Shown piece after piece: positions 1 to 9,800 of a DNA stretch of 64,000 bases. The stretch comes from Dichotomocladium elegans (taxonomy: Eukaryota > Mucoromycota > Mucoromycetes > Mucorales > Lichtheimiaceae). The stretch's first letter is position 1, and every line of letters starts with the position of its first letter. The notes under the pieces were generated by a model. It saw only the letters and a list, made by a program, of their open reading frames with translations. It searched no databases and was not told the origin of the DNA. The position numbers and the translations under genes were made by a program. The stretch spans positions 1,364,001 to 1,428,000 of the forward strand of contig JAIXMN010000001.1 of the NCBI GenBank assembly GCA_025716815.1, given 5' to 3'.

Positions 1-643
1 ATTCAGGTACGAGACTCTACAGTTCATGTAGAAAAGATACGAAGAAAACTCAATTCGATCTATATGTTCTAGTTCTCAACTTCACCCACCGTATTGACGA
101 ATTTTCTTTTGGAAAGCTTTACCCCAACTCTGTCAACCCCCTCGATAATAGTGTGGAGATCACAGAATCACGCAAGTTGATAGAGATGGTAGTTTATGCA
201 TGTGGCTCATATCTTTGAATTTCTAGATTTCACGGCTTTTCAATATTTTATCTCGGTGGCAAGTCAATGAGTAATATAAAAGAAGGATTATGTCTGATAT
301 CAGACGGTCATAATAGGTTCCAACAACTTATATCAATCAGGATAAGGATCTGCTCCTGACAAATCAATACGCGGTGACCGATTCACGTAAAACCATTCCG
401 GATGGCAGACCATCTAACATGGTGCCGGGTATATTCTTCAAGTACGATATCGAACCTATCTCAGTTCAGATCTCAGAGACGAGGCAATCCTTTATTCACT
501 TTCTCGTACGGCTCTGTGGCATCATTGGAGGATCGGTTGTGACAGTTGGGTTCATATACCGTTCGATAAAGCTTGCTTGTACCGGTGGTAAAGAAGATCC
601 GAAGCTCTACACACCAACTCACAGTTTGATGCGCAACGTCTAA
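1..643 (+). CDS. ERV41: ERV41/ERGIC-2-like ER-Golgi vesicle protein, 3' part (5' end outside window)
   Basis: C-terminal part of an Erv41/Erv46-type membrane cargo receptor that cycles between ER and Golgi in COPII vesicles. Exons that fit are 1-6 (end of an exon), 73-171, 227-258 and 317-643, with the stop at 641. The translation contains NFTHRIDEFSFGKLYPN, HFTAFQYFISV, VPTTY, QYAVTD and PGIFFKYDIEPISV, followed by a hydrophobic C-terminal segment (LVRLCGIIGGSVVTVGF). This order is typical of the lumenal domain and second membrane span of the family. The introns 172-226 and 259-316 both begin GCAAGT rather than GT; see findings. The first methionine and most of the lumenal domain lie before the window. 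Erv46/ERGIC-3 is a less good match, because PGIFFKYDIEP is the Erv41 form. Confidence 0.88.
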
Positions 644-1185
644 ATCAATCAAAAATAAAAATAATGTTGGATAGAGGAGAACGTAGTTTGCCGTGTAAAC
701 CCAAAGATTTTAAAATTATCAGAAAGAAGTTGAAACTCTCTAGAAAATCATGATGCAAAAGAGAAAGTGGATGACCGGACAATAGTTAAGAGCAGGGTAG
801 AGAAAGAAAGTGTATAAGCATCGCCCAAATACACATGTATGGGGGACAAGGAAATGGTAGACTAAACGGATCGGTGGCCATAGAGCTACTTCGGTAACAT
901 TTAGTATTTTATTGCAAGCACGTAATATGGGGACTCAAATGAAACTGCGAGAGAGATTTGATTAAAATATTGAGATGCCATTGTGATGTATGTATGCCTA
1001 ATTGAAGCTAAAAATAATAAAAGAAGAATTGGAAATAACATGGCAGCAGCTTTTAAATGATGTTTCTGGTATACATCAGTGATGTTCGGTAAATCTAGAT
1101 ATGAAACGACGACAACGCAAAGAGAATGTGCGGTTTTTACTTTTGATGCAATACATATTTTTAGCCAACACAACAAATATCTGTT
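644..1185. other. Intergenic, nothing recognised
   Basis: AT-rich spacer between the ERV41 stop and tRNA-Leu. Only short open frames without a family match are present. Confidence 0.6.
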
Positions 1186-1268
1186 GGAGAGATGGCCGAG
1201 TTGGTCTAAGGCGTCAGGTTAAGGCCCTGATCTCTTCGGAGGCGTGGGTTCGAATCCCACTCTCTTCA
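1186..1268 (+). tRNA. tRNA-Leu (anticodon AAG)
   Basis: An 83-nt cloverleaf. The acceptor stem GGAGAGA pairs with TCTCTTC, with discriminator A at 1268. The anticodon stem TCAGG/CCTGA encloses the loop TTAAGGC, giving anticodon AAG. There is a long class II variable arm, as in all tRNA-Leu, and a T arm with GGTTCGAATCC (B box). No intron is present. A T6 run at 1284-1289 is the likely Pol III terminator. Confidence 0.96.
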
Positions 1269-1302
1269 ATAGCATGAGTTCAATTTTTTGTTCTGATTTT
1301 GT

Positions 1303-1570
1303 TGTTGTAGCAGAGATTGCTCGACCAATCAACGTCATTCCTTTTCTGTCCCCGTCCCCAATGAATGCGTTGGACGCATCATCGAATGGGCATCTCCCTT
1401 TTCTGTCGTGTCTCCATACATTATTATTAGACATCACAACAGTATAAATATCCAAGTAGTTCCTATACAATAAAGAGAATATTCTATCTATTCGCAATTC
1501 TTATTCTCTCCACTGCTACTCGCGACGTTGCTATTGGCTACAGTGTAAGCGTCGAAATATAAGCACGACA
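1303..1570 (+). mobile_element. Solo LTR, 34 nt downstream of tRNA-Leu
   Basis: A 268-nt unit that begins TGTTGTAGCA and ends AAGCACGACA (TG..CA ends). It is flanked by the direct repeat TTTTGT at 1297-1302 and 1571-1576, which looks like a target-site duplication. An internal AGTATAAATATCC resembles a promoter TATA. A homologous copy lies at 49777-50078, behind the tRNA-Glu gene. No internal retroelement sequence follows, so this is a solo LTR. The orientation is arbitrary; I give the strand on which TG..CA and the TATA-like box read. Confidence 0.75.
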
Positions 1571-1576
1571 TTTTGT

Positions 1577-3600
1577 GTCAAGCGTAAGAATAGCTGAACT
1601 GGAGAAGAGAAATATTTCGATATGGGAAAAAATACAGATATGAAGAGCTGAAGTTCTGTTCCGGCGTCATCAATGAATTTGGCTCCCAAAATGCTTCAAA
1701 TATGGAAAAGCTACTGGTGACGATACTAAGCGCGCTTTTCTAGCTCATTTGATCGCAGGTGTTGTGGAAGAAAAAAAAAATACCCAACGGTGAGGCATGT
1801 CCAGTTACCTGACAAGGAGAAGGAGTTAACGATGATCTTTTGAAGCAGCTGCTTTAAATGATTTGTGCATTTGCCATGCTATTTCTGGCCTGAAGATTCC
1901 CAAAGACATCAACGCGTTAGGCCTCCAGGCTCTGGACAAAATCGCACCTAGGTGTACCCCAGATACGATGTATACCTAATGATCGACCGTTGTTCAGGCA
2001 TACGTCGAACCAATAGGACAGCGGGAGCATGTGCTCAAATACTATTTAATACCTTTTTTTCTAAGATGGAGTGTTTTCCTCATAGTACTTCACCATTGTA
2101 CATAAAAGCGTACAAAGGTATTAAGCGTACTTTTGATGTACCTCAAGGCCGCTTCCAGATTATTTCCAGATTAGCAACATTATAAGATTATTCAGATCTT
2201 CAGAAGATCATAAAGCCTTGCATCATCATGCATAGCATATTTGTCGAGGATAAGTGCGACGAGAGCCATGAATAATATACCAATGGCCTGTTTTTCCGTA
2301 AAGATACTGATAATCTTCGAGCATCGGAGTCATTCGATGTAACCCAGAACAGATCTCCATCATACACGGAGAATATGGGGCGATCAAGAATAAATATTAT
2401 TCTGGATTGCTCGATATTTCGCCATTCAAACTTTCATCTGCATTTGTTCATTGTAGTGTAGGAAAGTAGATACAGTTCAAAGTAAGTGAGACCGAGTCGG
2501 ATATGCTTTTTATTGTACCATGAGCATTCTACCTTTATAATGGTAGAATGATCAATAAATCTACGATATACAAATACTAGGCTGATTGTGAGTGAGAGTC
2601 TATGGTAATAATAGGCGTGGTGGATGTCTGACAAGATTGACATGTCAACAGGCATCCCCGCGAGAAAAATATTGTTTTGCTCGATGTTCTGCTGGTAAGT
2701 CTTGTCCCATTTTCGCTTTCGCATCTCAGACAATTTTTTTTTGTCTGCGGCCAACCGGGTGGGCATCTACGCATTGTCTCCGGTGCTCTCCGGTTCAGGG
2801 CTTGTCGCCTTCTTTTTTTCCTTTAGATGACCAGCCTCGTCTGCATGGACGGCCACGAATGATCGATCAAAATACTCGTAATCGAGATCTTCTCTGTCCC
2901 GCATCCAGAAACAACACCTTCGCAATATTGTACTTCCAGCATACTTGTTTACCACTATTACAGCATCCTATTGACACAATACCAAACTGAATAAAATACT
3001 AATGATAATACAGCGCCATTCTGCCCATTACCCCTTTGATGTTCAGTCTTGGCGTTGTAAACAGAATCCATGAGCTACTTCTTGATTTTTTGCTGTCGGC
3101 TGGATAGACATTTTGCGTCTTGCTGAACGCATCGGGCCGCATACCTCGATAGCCTGGCATATTCAGATCATCAAGGGCAAGTCCACAGCACTCATCAGTC
3201 TCGCTATTACCATCGATTTCATCGGTGGCGATCCGAACCCAAATGTGTTGCGAGTATTTCATCCTCATCTGGCTTATAACCAGTGTTGCAATTATTTCTT
3301 TTGCCAATTTCAGGTAGGGTTGGTGATGTTCCTAAAGAGGTATTGGCACCGATGATGTTGCTGGTGTTGTTACCATTGGACATTTTAAAAGAAGTGAGTA
3401 GTAATAACTAGTACACAAACTATCGATCCTCAGGGAAACCGATCTTTAGAAAGAGTGTACCATGACACGCTCCCCGAAAAAGTATGACTCTACTTCATCG
3501 ATCCTTCCTCTACTCGTTCTTCTCGACATTTCAAAAAATTTTGCCATGCCGCCTTATCGACATCACCAATGTGTTTGTCACTAAACAGAGACAAATATCT
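1577..3600. other. Gene-poor stretch with decayed coding-like pieces
   Basis: No intact gene. Between about 1640 and 1950 (+) there are broken protein-like stretches (for example FLAHLIAGVVEEK and AISGLKIPKDINALGLQALD) separated by stops. On the minus strand a frame from about 3380 (starting MSNGNNTSNIIG) runs into a second frame (3307-2999, with WVRIATDEIDGNSETDECC). I cannot join these with splice sites or assign a family. They look like relics of a repeated or dead gene. Confidence 0.3.
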
Positions 3601-3654
3601 GATTCACGCGCGGACAGATATGCGCATTAGCAATTAGCGCTAAATGGATGCAAG

Positions 3655-4455
3655 TACCCCAAGGGTTACCAAAGAGTTCCTAAACCTCGTTCTGCACGTC
3701 CTAAGGTTGTTTCGAAAATAGGCGTACATAGCGTCATTCTCCCAGATGAACAGTCTAGATCAGCATGGCCATAGTGCGTAATTTGCGTTTGAAAGGATTT
3801 CCTCTGCAAAGCCTCCCAGAACCTTTTCTGAGCCTCAAACATGGGAAGATAAAGGCTGAATGAACAAAGGACAAGTCGAATTAGACAACAAAAGACTGGG
3901 GCAAGGTGAATGGTCTGACGAGTCTCGCTTCGCCTTCAGGCACAATGACAGGGGGTGCTAAAGTTATCCGCAAACAAGGCTAGAAGTTCCACCTTAGCCA
4001 TATTCTTCCAACTGCAGAGTATAATGGAAATTCAATAATGGGTGTGTGGGGCTCCCTGGTGACTTTGTAAGGCAAGGTCAACCGAGAAAAATACATCCAG
4101 AGCTTGAGTAACTATTTTATCCCGTGTCACGAGAAGTTAAGAGGTAAGCAAGGACTCGACTTCATCTTCCAAAAGGACGGGACTAGCTGCCATACTGGAA
4201 GTTACCTAGTAGAAGGAAAAGGCTGAAATCGATGGTTTGACTGCTGGCTAGCTCAATCCCGATCTCAACTCAATTGAAAATATATGGCAAGTCTTGGGTG
4301 AACGTATTTCAAAGTGACGGCCTGACATTAACAACTTGGGCGAGCTGGGAGTAGATCTTCATCAGAAATGACGCCAGGTTGACAAAGAAATTTGCGAGAA
4401 ACTTGTTGAACCTATATCAGCTAGATGCCAGGCCGTCATAAGGGCCAGGGGTGGA
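3655..4455 (+). pseudogene. Dead Tc1/mariner transposase
   Basis: A cut-and-paste DNA transposase relic with several frame changes and stops. In order, it contains KDWGKV followed after a frameshift by WSDESRFAF (first catalytic Asp, about 3913-3940), FQKDGTSCHTGSY (second Asp, about 4167-4205), and NPDLNSIENIWQVLGERI with the downstream helical tail ending ARCQAVIRARG (about 4255-4450). These are the three blocks of the DD34E (Tc1) catalytic core. Stops interrupt the tail after GERISK and LHQK. Terminal inverted repeats were not located. The element is clearly non-functional. Confidence 0.82.
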
Positions 4456-5750
4456 AACATCTAAAAGTTCCCATACGTTTTTCGGGAAGTGTAATTGTAG
4501 AACAGTTTCACCCGCGCCGTAAATATGAACATGGATTTGATATGCATTTTCGAGAATCGTATAAATGAGCATAGTCTCATATACAAAAGAGACACGGACT
4601 CTTCCCAAACCTTCCCACCTCCTAATTCATCGGCATCTCCCCGCATATAGACAGAAGGATAACGACAAGGAAATATCTTCAACGCATACTGTTCATTAAA
4701 CAATGCTCTTCGCTTATTTCGACCATTGCTTTAATTTGATGTTCATCTCCGAGTAGAGAGTTATTCCGTAAATCTTCGAAAACTTTGCCAGGGCAGAAGA
4801 TCAGAATGACTTGTCGTCGCGGCGGGGCTACAACAGGGGTACATCACTTCAAATTTCCAGAAATGCTATTTCGCTTCTTTTCCTTCGTTAAGTTTGTATG
4901 TAGAGCGTTGTGCTGGAATGAATGAGAGAGTCTGCTAACTATGGCACACCCACTTAGACATTAACGAACTTTGATATAATATTGACTATATTGTATACAT
5001 AGATGCTGAGAACGGTAATTAACGCAGGAAAAGGAACGAAGAAAACAGTATAGAGCTAAAACACGAAAGCATTTATGCAAAGACAAGTGGACACGGTAGC
5101 TGCTCCTGCAGAGATGCATATGTCTCTCAGATACGATTACTGGGCTGGTGAGTTGGTAACGTTTTGTTACTTGAGAGGATAGGTGAGATATTGATTTCAT
5201 TGCTTGAAGTTTGAGACTGATAATTCACTTGTCTTAAACGTCATTCATGGATTCCTCCCCGCAAAACTTTGACCAATCGGGGATTTGACTGTTTTTTAAA
5301 GAAAAAATGAAGTGACATTTTGGGACGAGCGGGAAACCTATTTTGATTTCCCGAAAAGAGGATGGTTAATATACAATCGGCTCAAAATAAACGCTTTGTG
5401 AATTCTCGATACACCATACAAGAGAGGAAGAAAAAAATGTGCTTCTGAATGTATGGAAAAGAGGGCCTGTAGGCTTGTATGTTTCATTTGTATGCCTCAA
5501 CGGGAAATTTGCCCGGTTTTCAGGTCCTGAGAATTCGTTGCCTGAAGGTGAGGTACCCTCGGACTTGGAAGCGGTATTCTCCATATAGTAGCCAGTGTCA
5601 CTTCTGGGTGATCCTTGCAGCCCAATCCACTTATTTTCCGAGAAGAAAACTATGCTTGTTTGTCCCACTCCACGCGGGGATTGGGGATGTCCCTCGACTA
5701 GCGCGTTCCGGGAAGAATGACTTGCTTTTCTCCTTTCTCACCAGAAGGGA
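4456..5750. other. Intergenic region upstream of aldo/keto reductase gene
   Basis: No gene recognised. The last part should hold the promoter of the reductase at 5838. A GCGGGG at 5674-5679 fits the SYGGRG core used by CreA/Mig1-type glucose repressors, but a match this short can arise by chance. Confidence 0.5.
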
Positions 5751-5757
5751 AAAAAGG

Positions 5758-5764
5758 TATAAAA
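5758..5764 (+). promoter_or_regulatory. TATA box of aldo/keto reductase gene 1
   Basis: TATAAAA, 74 nt before the ATG at 5838, followed by a pyrimidine-rich leader. Confidence 0.7.
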
Positions 5765-5837
5765 CCCCCTTGTGCGATCCCGACCCCACCCAGTCGGGTT
5801 TCTTTACTCTTCAACCTTTATTTATTTCTCTCACACA

Positions 5838-7076
5838 ATGTCCGCTCAACACTTCGTCTTGAACCGCACTGGCGACAAAATGCCCATTGTTGGCTTTGGC
5901 TGCTGGAAGGTCGATGCCAAGGATGCTGAGGAGACCGTCTATGGTGCTATCAAGGCTGGCGTCAGGTAAGAATGATGTGTATGGAACCACCCACAGGGGA
6001 TACTAACAGATCGTGATAGACTTATCGACGGTGCTTGCGACTATGGTAACGAAGTCGAGGTTGGTCGTGGTATCAACAAGGCTATCGCTGAGGGTATCGT
6101 CACGCGTGAGGAACTCTTCGGTAAGTAACCCGGGCAGCGATGATTGGAAAGGAGTAAGACGGCAGTGATGGGCTCATTATAGCGCATAAACAATATATCA
6201 GTCACCACCAAACTCTGGAACACCTACCACAACAAGGCCAACGTTATCCCCTGCTTTGAGAAGCAGCTTCAGGACCTCGGTTTGGACTACGTTGATCTGT
6301 ACTTGATCCACTTCCCCGTTCCTCTCAAGCACGTTCCTATTGAGACTGCCTACCCTCCTAGCTGGTACCAGCCCAACGGTACGGAGCTCGAGTTCGAGGC
6401 CTCCCCCATGCACGAGTGCTGGCGCGAGATGGAAAAGATTGTTGAGTCCGGCAAGGCCCGCAACATCGGTGTCTCCAACTTCAACGTCCAGATGCTTTTG
6501 GATCTTTTGACCTACGCCAAGATCAAGCCCGCTTCCCTTCAGAGTATGTGCATTGAAGTCATGTGTGGATGTATTTCCTGTGGCTCATGGTTCCTTTTTT
6601 CCAACTCTAGTCGAGCTTCACCCCTACCTCCAGCAGACCCGTCTTGTTGAGTGGGTCAAGAAGCAGGGCATCCAGATCACTGCCTACTCCTCGCTTGGTC
6701 CTGCTTCCTTTATCCAGTTGACCGATGATGGTAAGACTGCTGCTCCTTTGCTCTCGCACGACGTCATTGCTGCTATCGCCGCCAAGCACAACAAGTCGGC
6801 TGCACAGGTCCTCCTCCGCTGGTCCATTGACCGTGGCTGCGCTGTCATCCCCAAGAGCATGAGCATCGAGCGAACCAAGGCTAACATCGACCTCTTCGAC
6901 TTTGCTTTGGACGAGGAAGATCTCGCTGCTATTGCCAAGCTCGATCTCAACCTCCGCTTCAACGGTAAGCTCTCACTGTATTTTTTATTGGGAGAGAAAG
7001 AAAATAGACTAACTGGGTATCATTTCCATTAATAGACCCCGACTCCTACGGCCTTGGCCTTCCCCTCTTCTGCTAA
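5838..7076 (+). CDS. NAD(P)H-dependent aldo/keto reductase, D-xylose-reductase-like (paralogue 1)
   Basis: Cytosolic aldo/keto reductase of the xylose/aldose reductase group, reducing sugars such as xylose to polyols. Exons are 5838-5965, 6020-6120, 6202-6543, 6611-6964 and 7036-7076, giving 321 residues, the usual family length. The catalytic tetrad is visible as Asp46, Tyr51, Lys80 (TTKLW) and His113 (LYLIHFP). GFGCWKV lies near the N terminus, NIGVSNF in the middle, and the coenzyme segment [10 protein letters not shown] near the C terminus. The first intron contains a textbook TACTAAC branch site at 6001-6007. The second paralogue at 12317 has the same tetrad but only one intron, at a different place. 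The exact substrate cannot be read from sequence; xylose or a related aldose is the best guess. Confidence 0.95.
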
Positions 7077-7929
7077 ATCACCATAGCAGGAGTAGGCAAC
7101 CTTCAACACTCGCCCCTCATGTTTCGATACCTTATTTCCAAGTGGGACAGTTAGTCAAGTAACATAATTGTATCATATTCAAGGCTGGCCCCTTTCACTC
7201 TCAATGATAATAAATAAAAAAAAAGTGTAAAAACACATCCGACGGTGTTGTACAAAGCGTGTAAAAATGTTGGTTTCTGAGGATTGTGGGAAGAAATACG
7301 CGTTGAACCCGAGCAGAAGAAGATAGAAATTTTCCCCCTTGGAGAAACATGCATCTTACATAATCTCCGCCAGCGTTCTGTGTTACTTAGAACACAACCT
7401 TTTTTTTTGCAACGCAAGCTGAAAGGTCAAGAGTCCCATAGTAATGCGTGCTTGGCGTTGTCAGCCGCTTCAAGCAGATATTGTAATTTTCGAGACCAAC
7501 TACGAAGGCGACACTTGTTTGTTAAAGTATCTGATATTCTAGGTTCGAACATTTTTTAATAGCATTCTGATGTCTTTACTGATCTAAGAGTGACCTGGTG
7601 CTAACATGTGTCTAAATGATGAAGTAACTCACAATACACTGAACAACAAGACTTCTTGCATTGTTCTATGCGGTAGTCAAAAGTAGCTGTATAAGTTCTA
7701 TTATGGTTATAAATTTGTTTTCCAAAATAAATTTCGTACATGAGATAAGATAAAACGATTTCGCATCAATGGACTGATACTCATTAACCGGCTGAAACAG
7801 TAACCCTCCCTCCACACCGTTTAACGTACATTCAAGTGCCTACAAGGACATAGGGGTTATCTATTTCGAACACAACATTTATCGAAAGGTTTTCCAAAGA
7901 TTGCTATGCTGATAAGAGGTTGCCGAGCT
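7077..7929. other. Intergenic, nothing recognised
   Basis: 3' flank of the reductase gene, followed by AT-rich DNA with no supported gene. Confidence 0.5.
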
Positions 7930-8095
7930 TTATTTCTGTGGATGCGACATTTAATTTGTTATCTTGCACAAAGATTTCCTGGCAAATGCGACTTCTATTG
8001 TCCTCATCCGACGACGTATGAACTGGGTAATATGCGACTTTGATTTGGAAAATGTTGTATACCTTTATTGGATATACCTCTTGTCGTTATATTTA
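7930..8095 (-). repeat. Fragment of the 5' region of the DDE_3 transposon family
   Basis: Reads GCGACATTTAATTTGTTATC, then AAAGATTTCCTGGC, ACTTCTATT and TTTGGAAAATG. It follows the plus-strand sequence at about 49146-49265 (copy 3) with mismatches. It therefore belongs to the non-coding 5' part of the same element, in minus orientation, facing away from copy 1 at 8400. Confidence 0.6.
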
Positions 8096-8399
8096 TTCAG
8101 TTTTGTTTTACAAATATTGATAGCCTACTCCGGAATTTGGTGATTTTTACTCAAGTAATGGCCGCAGCTGTCTTGGAGACATAGACCTAATGCGAAAAGC
8201 TTGGCCGACTCAGTTTTATAATAGCGACTTCCTATCTTCATTGGGATCTGTAGTATCCTGACAAGAGCACTGCCGAAATAAATATTCAATAAGTTAAGAT
8301 CGCTGACTTGCATAGTTATCTGCTTTTCGCTGCTGGCTGAATATATAATATGAATCCATTCTAGGATTTAAAATATGAGACCACCAGCTAATTGTTAAA

Positions 8400-8918
8400 A
8401 ATATACACCGTTTTCCAAAGTTGAAATCGTGTCCTGCCAATTGAAGCCGCAGGATCACAAAATAGAAGTCGGGTTTTGCCCAGAAATCTTTATGCGTGGT
8501 AACAAAGCGAACGTCGCATGCACGGCGAAAGATGTCGCACAAAAAAAGTCTGGCTGAAAATATTAGTTTTCATACCCACTTTACGTTCTGAAATGAGCAA
8601 TTTATTTATTTTTACGATTGGCCAGGCCATATTGTTGATGAGCGTGGCTGCCCTGAATCTATGGACCACGCCTTTGAAGAGGAAATGTACTCTCTTCAAT
8701 CCGTTTGTTTTCACACAGAATATCTACGTAGTCTACCTTGCAGGACGACCCTGACCTTATTGCTACGCATATCCCCAAGCGAAAGGATTCAGATGAAAAT
8801 GGCAGATTTTAAGCGCGGCTATACAATGTACACCAACAAAGAAAAGGTCTATGTTCGCGCAGCACAGCAATGGGCATTACAGTATGAAAAAGTCTTTGAC
8901 AGCAAATCTAAGAAATGA
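8400..8918 (+). pseudogene. DDE_3 transposase relic, copy 1 (5' half)
   Basis: Non-coding 5' region (8400-8640), then a broken reading frame with EEMYSLQSV, the YTMYTNKEKV region and ALQYEK. These match copy 2 (29465-30829) and copy 3 (48735-49275) piece by piece. Only the N-terminal part of the transposase is left; the catalytic half seen in copy 2 is absent. The frame stops at 8916-8918, two bases before the stop of the oppositely oriented Fanzor relic. See findings. Confidence 0.65.
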
Positions 8919-8920
8919 AC

Positions 8921-9800
8921 CTACAGTGAAAAGCATAAGACTGTGTTGATTATATTTATATATGATATCACTGTCGCCGTCGCGTACTCCGTGACATAGG
9001 TGCTGCCTGTTGACGCTTTCTGGGGACAAAGGTGCTCCGAAACCCTTTCTGGCACTTGACCGGAAACACACAGGCATCGAATGATATGGATAAAATTGAG
9101 GCAAGCGGCAAGATCCCGGTTCCATATCCGACGTACTGGACCGTTGCCTTCGGTGCGCAGTATGCAATTTTCGCTGTGACATCTACAGTACAGAGGTCAA
9201 TGAATTCGTGAGGCTTTCGAATACATAAAAAACGCAAACATCAATTTCATACCTCAAAAGACCATGGCAAAGGACACGGGGCCGCGGTTGCTGCTGCTGT
9301 TGACGCTGCTGGTGTCGCCGAAGATTTAATACTATTCTCAATTTTGCAAGGATCTCATCGCTGCAGGATGGACAGCACTTGCTGGTTTTAAACTCATCTA
9401 TTAGGTACACCTCGAATCCATGCTTTCGCAGCTGTTCCCTGGAGCCCTTGCCACGGAATTGAGCCATAAGAGCTGACCAGTTCCCAAAAATGAAGACTGC
9501 AGTGCTGCCAAGCTTCCCTTTTTAATCTTGGACAAGCTTAATATCAGCGAGTTGTTTGTTGAAAGAAGCTGGCAGACGGAGTTCTCGGAAAAGAAAGACT
9601 TGGGGCACGTGGTCGGTCATAGTATGACTATAAAACCCTTGGAGAACGTCAGACACCTCGGACCTTACACGGAGAAAGCAGCGGAAGTCACCCAGAACCA
9701 GTGTGCTGCTTCGCTTCTCAGAGAGGCGGTGCTCCGCAAATGCAACTTCAGGTTGTTGCACCTTGTGCATCTGCTTCAACCGACGGACTTTTTACTTCGA
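8921..9800 (-). pseudogene. Fanzor (eukaryotic TnpB-like RNA-guided nuclease) homologue, 5'-truncated
   Basis: Relic of a Fanzor/TnpB-type nuclease, the eukaryotic relatives of IS605-family TnpB. On the minus strand one frame gives the helical segment (LRLPASFNKQ), then an in-frame TAA at 9522-9524, then VFIFGNWSA and GKGSREQLRKHGF. After these come YLIDEFKTSKCCPSC (RuvC-II Glu and first zinc-ribbon Cys pair) and CHGLLR. A 70-nt intron (9183-9252, GT..AG) then joins cleanly to a second zinc-ribbon pair (CHSENC) and WNRDLAACLNF with the RuvC-III Asp. The stop is at 8921-8923. RuvC-I and everything N-terminal to about 9800 are missing, so this is not an active nuclease. The assignment rests on motif order; the family name is from memory, not a search. 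Confidence 0.75.
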
